5,013 nt of DNA from NCBI GenBank assembly GCA_023415935.1, contig JAEZIX010000075.1, positions 1-5,013 of the forward strand. Direction: 5' to 3'. This document shows positions 1-5,013 of this stretch, piece by piece (position 1 is the first letter of the stretch; each line of letters opens with the position of its first letter). A program made the translations under genes and the position numbers. Source of the stretch: Cyanobacteria bacterium OH_CDB_20. Its GTDB lineage: Bacteria > Cyanobacteriota > Vampirovibrionia > Gastranaerophilales > Gastranaerophilaceae. Below the pieces are notes generated by a model. It was not told where the DNA came from and did no database searches. It saw nothing but the letters and a program-made list of their open reading frames with translations.

Positions 1-67
1 AATCAATTGCTTCTTGTTGCAAATTGTGCATTTTCCAATTTCCTGCAATAACCGGTTTTCTTGACAT
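1..67 (-). CDS. tpiA: Triosephosphate isomerase, N-terminal fragment (cut by window edge)
   Basis: Only the first 22 codons are in the window; the rest lies beyond the left edge. The minus-strand reading starts with ATG at 67-65 and gives MSRKPVIAGNWKMHNLQQEA, followed by ID. The segment KPVIAGNWKMH is the hallmark N-terminus of triosephosphate isomerase, the cytoplasmic TIM-barrel enzyme that interconverts dihydroxyacetone phosphate and glyceraldehyde 3-phosphate in glycolysis and gluconeogenesis. Asn10 and Lys12 match the substrate-binding Asn and catalytic Lys of the family. The start is supported by a GAGGA ribosome-binding site at 79-75, seven bases upstream, and by the usual position of the AGNWKM motif about eight residues in. 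The gene is transcribed divergently from the HD-GYP gene. The catalytic His and Glu are outside the window, so an intact gene cannot be confirmed. Confidence 0.93.
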   Translation of the reverse strand, partial: MSRKPVIAGNWKMHNLQQEAID

Positions 68-74
68 ATCTATA

Positions 75-100
75 TCCTCATTTTTGTAATAATCTCCCCT
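75..100 (-). promoter_or_regulatory. tpiA translation-initiation region with two Shine-Dalgarno-like sites
   Basis: GAGGA at 79-75 is a well-spaced ribosome-binding site for tpiA (7 bases to the ATG at 67). A second, stronger purine run, AGGGGAG at 100-94, lies 12 bases before another ATG at 81-79. That ATG opens the reading ATG AGG ATA TAG, which stops two bases before the tpiA start. The first site is a convincing ribosome-binding site; any role for the second site and the three-codon reading is speculative. Confidence 0.5.
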
Positions 101-121
101 TGATATTAGTTAAAACAAAAA

Positions 122-150
122 ATTTTATCAAGAAAAATATCTCATATAAA
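122..150 (-). promoter_or_regulatory. Candidate promoter for tpiA (extended -10)
   Basis: On the minus strand TGATAAAAT (130-122) has the extended -10 form TGn followed by TAAAAT, which matches TATAAT at five of six bases. A weak -35, TTTATA (150-145), lies 17 bases upstream. Transcription would begin near 115, leaving a leader of about 48 bases before the tpiA ATG. This is a pattern match in AT-rich DNA, where chance matches are common. Confidence 0.35.
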
Positions 151-163
151 GTATTCCAAATAA

Positions 164-191
164 TTGAAAAATATGTATAATTGAAGATAAT
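164..191 (+). promoter_or_regulatory. Candidate promoter for the HD-GYP regulator gene
   Basis: TTGAAA at 164-169 and GATAAT at 186-191 each match the sigma-70-type consensus at five of six bases, with a 16-base spacer. Transcription would start near 198, giving a leader of about 86 bases. A perfect TATAAT at 176-181 is an alternative -10, but its best -35 (TTCCAA, 154-159) is poor. No other part of the 216-bp gap between tpiA and this gene shows a coding region or an RNA gene. Confidence 0.35.
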
Positions 192-283
192 AAACTTTTG
201 TAAATAATATGCATCTATAACCTAAAGTTTGTCTAAAATTGTGTCGATACAAACAATACATGAGTGTCTAGTAAGAGAATGGT

Positions 284-1390
284 ATGACCGAAAATACTAT
301 AGAACAAAGTTTAAATACCCTGATTGACAACGATATTGAAAAGATTCAACAAACAATACTACTTGTCGATGATGAAGATAATAACCTTCAGCTGTTAAAA
401 CGCACGCTTCGAGGTGCTTACAATATAAAAACAGCGCATAACGGGCTTGAAGCTCTTGACCTTATTGACAGAGAAGGTGAAGATATTTCGCTAATAGTAA
501 GTGACCAAAAAATGCCTGAGATGGAAGGTACAGAATTTCTTAAAAAAGTTAACGAGAAAAATCCTGATATCGTAAAAATACTTCTAACAGGGCATCAAGA
601 TACTGACATTATTGTTTCTGCAATTAATGAATGTCAGCTTTATCAATATATTTTAAAACCGTTTGAACCTGAAGAACTTAAAGTCTCAATCCAAAACGGT
701 TTGAAAAAATATGAGCTTTCGAGCAGTAAAAACGTAATATTAAAAGACTTAAAAGAACTTTTTTATAAAACTATTAAATCAATTGCATTCGCGCTTGACG
801 CAAAAGATCCTTATACCCACGGACATTCGTTAAGGGTTACATTGTATTCGCTAATCCTTGCAAATGAACTCGGTCTTGACAATGATACCCTAGAAGAGAT
901 TGAAACAGCAGGGCTTTTGCATGACATAGGCAAAATTGCAATTCCACAAAATATCCTTTGCAAAGCAGGAAAATTAACAGATGAAGAATTTGAAATAATG
1001 AAACAACACCCTGCTCAAGGCGAAAAGATGATTAGAAACATCAAAAAGCTTAAATCTGTTGCAAGTTGGCTTCGCTCGCACCATGAAAAATGGAATGGAA
1101 CAGGCTATCCTAACAGATTACAAGGTGAAGAAATCCCTATAACAGCAAGAATAATTGCAATAGCAGATACGTATGATGCGATGACATCAACACGCTCATA
1201 CAGAGTTGCTCTCCCTCATGAAGTTGCGATTGAAGAAATTCAAAAGTGTGCTGGGACTCAATTTGATCCTAATTTAGCTGACTTATTTGTGAAATTATCC
1301 GATAAAGTTAAAGCAGCGCAGCAAAATCCTGAAGAATTTTATAACCATTACAGCTATCTTCAAAAATACATTGACTCTGTAATCGCATAA
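284..1390 (+). CDS. Response regulator with receiver and HD-GYP domains (probable c-di-GMP phosphodiesterase)
   Basis: A 368-residue cytoplasmic protein with no signal peptide or membrane segment. Residues ~1-22 are a short polar lead. Residues ~23-142 are a receiver domain: acidic Asp29-Asp30-Glu31, phospho-acceptor Asp74 in SDQKMP, Thr102 in LLTGH and Lys125 in LKPF, so it should be phosphorylatable. A charged helical linker (~142-165) leads to the HD-GYP domain (~166-340), which keeps THGHS (His181), the HD pair His213-Asp214 in LLHDIGK, His242, His266-His267-Glu268, the GYP triplet 274-276, ADTYDAM (295-300), the RSYR motif and FDP (327-329). Family knowledge says such proteins hydrolyse cyclic di-GMP to pGpG or GMP using a bound metal pair, in response to phosphorylation by a sensor kinase. 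No kinase lies in the window, so it is an orphan regulator here and its partner is unknown. The ATG at 284 is the first in-frame start after an in-frame TAA at 272; a weak purine run (AAGAGA, 273-278) sits 5 bases upstream. The fine substrate (c-di-GMP or another cyclic dinucleotide) cannot be read from sequence. Confidence 0.93.
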   Translation: MTENTIEQSLNTLIDNDIEKIQQTILLVDDEDNNLQLLKRTLRGAYNIKTAHNGLEALDLIDREGEDISLIVSDQKMPEMEGTEFLKKVNEKNPDIVKILLTGHQDTDIIVSAINECQLYQYILKPFEPEELKVSIQNGLKKYELSSSKNVILKDLKELFYKTIKSIAFALDAKDPYTHGHSLRVTLYSLILANELGLDNDTLEEIETAGLLHDIGKIAIPQNILCKAGKLTDEEFEIMKQHPAQGEKMIRNIKKLKSVASWLRSHHEKWNGTGYPNRLQGEEIPITARIIAIADTYDAMTSTRSYRVALPHEVAIEEIQKCAGTQFDPNLADLFVKLSDKVKAAQQNPEEFYNHYSYLQKYIDSVIA

Positions 1391-1392
1391 AA

Positions 1393-4300
1393 TTATTCAT
1401 CAAGAGAACTGACTGATACTTTCAAGTAATCCTTGTATGTGTTTTCAACTGCATGAATCATCTCATTATTAGTTGAAAGCCAGAAGTTTGTTGCGGTAAG
1501 GACTTTAGATGCTGTTCCATTTTTATTATTAAGCTTGAAAATCAAAGGATCAGAGCCTTTATAATTGCACAAAAAGTCTTTAAACCTAACCATCTCATCA
1601 AAAGGCATCTCTTTTAAAAGCTCTATTGTAACTATGTTACTGTTTTCAATAGGCTTTACGCTTTCAACAATAATTTGGACAGAATCTTCAGAACGTCTTT
1701 GGAATTTTCCTGATAAAATTACCTTTTTTTCTGTTTCAAGAAATGAATTATATTCTTGCAATGTCTTATGGAAAGCAACAAATTCGATATTGCCTGTCAA
1801 ATCTTCAATAACGCCTGCTTTTAAGAACTTAGTAGGATCTTTTTTAGTAGGAATTTGTCTTACGTGAGTAAGTAAACCACAAATAGTTACCGGTTTTCCA
1901 TCGGGCATTTCTTCTAAATCAGAGATATTGTGCGTAGTTAAAAACGGCAATTTTTCTCTTATGCTTTCAAGCGGGTGACTTGTGACATAGAAGCCGAGGT
2001 ATTCTTTTTCAAACTCTTGAATTTCTTTATCAGAGTAATCTTCATCTTCACCATAAAGTTCAAAAGACTGCATTTGGTAGGATGATGAAGCAGTGTCCCC
2101 ACCTCCACCTAATGCCGCAAAAAGGCTAACTTGACCTAATTCTCTTGCTTCACACTCTTTACTTGCAGTAGAAATAATATTATCTATATTATTCATCATT
2201 TTTTTTCTTGAAGGTTCAAGACACACAAAAGCACCTGCTTTTATTAAACTTTCAAGAGTTTTCTTGTTTAAGCATTTTGTATTTACTCTGCACGCAAAAT
2301 TTGAAACAGAAGTAAATTCACCATTTTCAGCTCTTTCTTCTTCAAGCATTTCAAGAACAGCAAGACCTATGCCTTTAATAGAGTTTAGGCCAAAACGAAT
2401 ATTATCACCATCTGGTGCAAATTCCGCATGTGATTTATTTATATCAGGCGGAAGCACCTTTATACCCATACTTTGGGCTTGCGCAATATACATTTGTGTC
2501 TTATCTTGATCATCTTTTACGCTTGATAAAAGAGCGCAGAAGTATTCAATAGGATAATGAGCTTTTAGGTATGCTGTTTGATAAGCTACAAAAGCGTATG
2601 CTGCTGAGTGAGATCTGTTAAAGCAATATGCAGCAAACTTTGACATAGTATCGTACAAATCGGAAGCGATTTTTTCATCAACTCCCATTTTCCTTGCGCC
2701 ATCCATAAAGCCGGATTTTTCTTTTTCCATAATCTCGACTTTTTTCTTACCCATTGCACGGCGAAGCATATCCGCTTGTCCCAACGTGTAACCCGCAAGA
2801 ACCTGTGCGATTTGCATGATTTGTTCTTGATAAACGATTGTACCATATGTATCTTTAAGAATCGGCTCTAGATCAGGGTGTTGGTAGGTAACCTTTTGGC
2901 GGCCATGTTTTCTTTCAACAAAGTCTTGAACCATGCCTGAATCGAGTGGCCCAGGTCTGAATAATGCTACCAATGCGCCTAAATCCTCGAAAACTGAAGG
3001 TTTGAGATCTTTTACAAGTTTTTTCATACCGCTTGATTCTAATTGGAAAACGCCGTCAGTTTCGCCCCTTTGTAGGAGTTCATAGGTTTTCTCGTCATCA
3101 AGAGGAATTTTGTTAATATTCAAATCTATACTGTGGCGCTCTTTTATAAGGTCAAGAGTTGACTGAATAATAGTAAGATTTCGAAGCCCCAAAAAGTCCA
3201 TTTTAAGAAGCCCAATTTTCTCGCAATCTTCTTTCGGATACTGGGTTATGACATTTCCGTCTTTTGCAAGCTGAACAGGCACAATCTCATCTAAAGGCTC
3301 ATGCGCAATGATAACTCCTGCTGCGTGCATGCCTGTATTCTGTTTTAGCCCTTCAATATTTCTGGCTTCGTCAATCCAGCTTTTAATAGCAGGGTCAGAC
3401 TCATAAGCTGCTTTAAAATCAGGGCTTTCTTCTAATGCCTTATCAATAGTAACCCCTGGACCTGAAGGAACAAGCTGGGAGATTTTATTTGACTCGATAA
3501 AAGGAATGTCAAGCGCACGTGCAACTGCTTTTATAGCGTTTTTAGCCGCAAGTGAGCCAAATGTTATAATCTGGCAAACTCTGTCTTCACCGTACTTTTG
3601 GGTTACATAGTCAATAACTTTTCCCCTGCCCTCAATACAAAAATCTATATCGACGTCGGGCATACTTACACGTTCAGGATTTAAAAATCTTTCAAATAAC
3701 AAATTATGCTTAATCGGGTCAAGGTCTGTTATCCCAAGAGAATAAGCAATCAAACTTCCTGCAGCTGAACCTCTGCCCGGCCCTACAGGTACATGGTGTT
3801 CTCTTGCCCAATTAATAAAATCCCACGTAATCAAGAAATATGCCGGAAACCCCATTTTTTCAATAATACTGAGCTCATACTTGCAGCGTTTATCTATCTC
3901 GGGAGTAATTTCGCCATATCTGTCTTTTAGACCTTTTAAAACAAGGTGATGAAGGTATGATTCTTGAGTAAAACCTTCAGGGACATCGTATCTTGGCAAT
4001 ATATTTTCGCCCAAATTAAGGATAAGATGACATTTTTCAGCAATGTCCATCGTATTTCGAAGCGCAGCCTCAAAAACATCTGCCTCAAGCCACCTAAATG
4101 AATCCCTTAGCTGCTCTGCAGTCTTAACGTAAAATTCATTATTGGGGAACTTGAACCTATGTTCGTCACTTTTTAGGGCATTTGTTTGAATACACAAAAG
4201 CGTATCATGCCAGGAAGCATCTTCTTTATTAAGGTAGTGACTGTCATTTGTGATTACAATTTTTGCTCCTATTTCTTTTGCAATAGAAATTAGTATCGGA

Positions 4301-4851
4301 TTAGAACGCTTTTGATCATCTAAACCATGGTCTTGTATTTCAACGTAATAGTCATCTTTAAATATGTTTTGATAATACTTTGCAACTTCAAGAGCTGATT
4401 CTTTTGAACCTTTCAAAACTTCTTGAGCGAGTTCCCCCTGAATGCAGGCAGACAAACAGATTAAGCCTTCTGAATATTGTTCAAGAAGCTCCCTGTTTAT
4501 TCTCGGTTTATAATAGAAACCTTTTACATAAGAAGCGCTTACAAGTTTTACAAGATTTTGATAACCTTTTACATCCTTTGCTATTAATACAAGGTGGTAA
4601 AGTTTGTTGTCAGCACTGTTTTTATTAGTAATATCACCGTGATAAACATAAACTTCACAGCCAATAATAGCCTTTAACCCCATTTCTTTTGCGGTTCTAT
4701 ATAGCTCAATCGCACCATACATGCTTCCATGGTCCGTTACTGCAACAGCAGGCATGTTGTTTTCCTTTGCAAACTTGCAAAGCTCTTTTATCCTGATTGC
4801 CCCGTCTAATAAACTGTATTCACTATGCACATGTAAAGGCACATAATTCAT
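1393..4851 (-). CDS. dnaE: DNA polymerase III subunit alpha (DnaE1 type)
   Basis: The catalytic subunit of the replicative DNA polymerase, 1152 residues from the ATG at 4851-4849, close to the usual ~1160. The N-terminal PHP domain (~1-270) opens with HVHSEYSLLDG (His7, His9, Asp16) and keeps His41, Glu66, His86, Cys136, Asp203 and His205. The palm carries GPGRGSAAGS (357-366), the catalytic pair Asp401 and Asp403 in PDVDIDF, and Asp552 in KMDFLGL. The fingers include FRPGPLDSGM (631-640), YQEQIMQIA and AYCFNRSHSAAYAF (741-754). Then follow a helix-hairpin-helix segment (GLNSIKGIG, 821-829), an internal sliding-clamp-binding motif QVSLF (907-911), a Gly/Ser linker (~914-925), the conserved YLGFYVTSHPL (951-961), an OB-fold (~987-1068) and a short C-terminal tail where tau binding is expected. 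The alternative GTG start at 4899 would add 16 residues; I prefer the ATG because DnaE proteins normally begin a few residues before the HVHSEYS motif, a GGAG site precedes it, and a candidate promoter overlaps the GTG. The frame is intact throughout, with no intein. Confidence 0.97.
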   Translation of the reverse strand: MNYVPLHVHSEYSLLDGAIRIKELCKFAKENNMPAVAVTDHGSMYGAIELYRTAKEMGLKAIIGCEVYVYHGDITNKNSADNKLYHLVLIAKDVKGYQNLVKLVSASYVKGFYYKPRINRELLEQYSEGLICLSACIQGELAQEVLKGSKESALEVAKYYQNIFKDDYYVEIQDHGLDDQKRSNPILISIAKEIGAKIVITNDSHYLNKEDASWHDTLLCIQTNALKSDEHRFKFPNNEFYVKTAEQLRDSFRWLEADVFEAALRNTMDIAEKCHLILNLGENILPRYDVPEGFTQESYLHHLVLKGLKDRYGEITPEIDKRCKYELSIIEKMGFPAYFLITWDFINWAREHHVPVGPGRGSAAGSLIAYSLGITDLDPIKHNLLFERFLNPERVSMPDVDIDFCIEGRGKVIDYVTQKYGEDRVCQIITFGSLAAKNAIKAVARALDIPFIESNKISQLVPSGPGVTIDKALEESPDFKAAYESDPAIKSWIDEARNIEGLKQNTGMHAAGVIIAHEPLDEIVPVQLAKDGNVITQYPKEDCEKIGLLKMDFLGLRNLTIIQSTLDLIKERHSIDLNINKIPLDDEKTYELLQRGETDGVFQLESSGMKKLVKDLKPSVFEDLGALVALFRPGPLDSGMVQDFVERKHGRQKVTYQHPDLEPILKDTYGTIVYQEQIMQIAQVLAGYTLGQADMLRRAMGKKKVEIMEKEKSGFMDGARKMGVDEKIASDLYDTMSKFAAYCFNRSHSAAYAFVAYQTAYLKAHYPIEYFCALLSSVKDDQDKTQMYIAQAQSMGIKVLPPDINKSHAEFAPDGDNIRFGLNSIKGIGLAVLEMLEEERAENGEFTSVSNFACRVNTKCLNKKTLESLIKAGAFVCLEPSRKKMMNNIDNIISTASKECEARELGQVSLFAALGGGGDTASSSYQMQSFELYGEDEDYSDKEIQEFEKEYLGFYVTSHPLESIREKLPFLTTHNISDLEEMPDGKPVTICGLLTHVRQIPTKKDPTKFLKAGVIEDLTGNIEFVAFHKTLQEYNSFLETEKKVILSGKFQRRSEDSVQIIVESVKPIENSNIVTIELLKEMPFDEMVRFKDFLCNYKGSDPLIFKLNNKNGTASKVLTATNFWLSTNNEMIHAVENTYKDYLKVSVSSLDE

Positions 4852-4863
4852 TCTGATAAACCA

Positions 4864-4867
4864 CTCC
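4864..4867 (-). promoter_or_regulatory. Ribosome-binding site supporting the dnaE ATG start
   Basis: GGAG at 4867-4864 on the minus strand lies 12 bases before the ATG at 4851. The spacing is long but usable. No comparable purine run precedes the alternative GTG at 4899, which favours the shorter protein. Confidence 0.5.
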
Positions 4868-4889
4868 GTAAATGTTTTGTCTTTAGAAA

Positions 4890-4918
4890 AGTCTATCACG
4901 CAAAGTCATCATATTCAA
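4890..4918 (-). promoter_or_regulatory. Candidate dnaE promoter
   Basis: TTGAAT (4918-4913) matches the -35 consensus at four of six bases. Seventeen bases on, TAGACT (4895-4890) matches the -10 at four of six and is preceded by TGA (4898-4896), the extended -10 form. Transcription would begin near 4883, giving a leader of ~31 bases before the dnaE ATG. If used, this promoter would leave the GTG at 4899 outside the transcript. It is a pattern match only, and dnaE could also be read through from an upstream gene. Confidence 0.35.
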
Positions 4919-4929
4919 GAAAATACAAA

Positions 4930-5013
4930 CTACTTGAACAAAGTTCTTAACAACTTAAAACCATACTTAAAATAGTTCAAAATAACTTTCGGGCTCTTTA
5001 TTGAGGTTAAGAC
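4930..5013 (-). CDS. Possible C-terminal end of an unidentified gene (cut by window edge)
   Basis: On the minus strand a reading frame is open from the right edge for 27 codons and ends with TAG at 4932-4930. It encodes VLTSIKSPKVILNYFKYGFK followed by LLRTLFK, a basic and hydrophobic end of the sort seen at the C-termini of many cytoplasmic and membrane-associated enzymes; no family can be named. It would lie on the same strand as dnaE, 78 bases upstream. A second minus-strand frame is open from 5011 to a TAA at 4969-4967 (14 codons) and could be the true gene end instead. Twenty-seven codons without a stop can occur by chance even in AT-rich DNA, so this is tentative. Confidence 0.35.
   Translation of the reverse strand, partial: VLTSIKSPKVILNYFKYGFKLLRTLFK

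Noticed and set aside
279..287. ATG GTA TGA just before and overlapping the HD-GYP start
   Set aside because: The only purine run (273-278) directly abuts this ATG, leaving no spacer for initiation there, whereas it is usable for the ATG at 284.
1611..1620. Perfect palindrome CTTTTAAAAG
   Set aside because: It is a low-complexity AT-rich stretch that encodes conserved-frame dnaE codons (Leu-Leu-Lys) and has no loop or T-run for a terminator.
1565..1867. 100-codon plus-strand open frame inside dnaE
   Set aside because: It is antisense to the conserved OB-fold region of dnaE, has no recognisable domain, and is a frame shadow.
2264..2509. 81-codon plus-strand open frame inside dnaE
   Set aside because: It is antisense to the helix-hairpin-helix region of dnaE; its sequence only mirrors the codon use of the real gene.
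2586..2846. 86-codon minus-strand open frame inside dnaE
   Set aside because: It lies in a shifted frame of the fingers domain; the dnaE frame is continuous and conserved here, so it is neither a frameshift nor a separate gene.
4380..4628. 82-codon plus-strand open frame inside dnaE
   Set aside because: It is antisense to the PHP domain of dnaE, with no ribosome-binding site or known motif.
4883..4912. Nine-codon minus-strand frame (MMTLRDRLF) in the dnaE leader
   Set aside because: It has no ribosome-binding site, ends 31 bases before dnaE, and the candidate dnaE promoter lies within it.
4934..4944. GAACAAAGTTC palindrome upstream of dnaE, resembling an SOS box
   Set aside because: The Gram-positive LexA box needs GAAC-N4-GTTC; here the gap is three bases and the flanks do not match. 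A chance short palindrome is more likely.

Overview
The window holds two complete genes and the 5' end of a third, in visibly AT-rich bacterial DNA. From left to right: the first 22 codons of tpiA (triosephosphate isomerase) on the minus strand, running off the left edge; a 216-bp divergent intergenic region; a response regulator on the plus strand with a receiver domain fused to an HD-GYP cyclic-di-GMP phosphodiesterase domain; and dnaE, the replicative DNA polymerase III alpha subunit, on the minus strand and filling about 70% of the window. The phosphodiesterase gene and dnaE are convergent and separated by only 2 bp. The last ~110 bp, upstream of dnaE, hold a candidate dnaE promoter and possibly the C-terminal end of another minus-strand gene entering from the right edge.

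Organism: the alpha subunit is of the DnaE1 type with an N-terminal PHP domain. By memory, not by search, its motifs resemble those of the Cyanobacteria and their non-photosynthetic relatives (Melainabacteria/Vampirovibrionia, for example gut Gastranaerophilales). The low GC content, the stand-alone receiver/HD-GYP regulator and the uninterrupted dnaE fit a non-photosynthetic member better than a typical cyanobacterium. This placement is an inference.

The genes do not form an obvious pathway: glycolysis (tpiA), second-messenger signalling (HD-GYP protein) and chromosome replication (dnaE) lie side by side as ordinary chromosomal neighbours. Both complete proteins keep all the catalytic residues that I could locate, and there is no frameshift, mobile element, CRISPR array or RNA gene. 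I found no new biological system. The points most worth a second look are the apparently complete metal site of the DnaE PHP domain, the intact DnaE sequence at the exact site where cyanobacterial dnaE is split by an intein, the start-codon choice of dnaE, and the compact divergent promoter region between tpiA and the phosphodiesterase gene.
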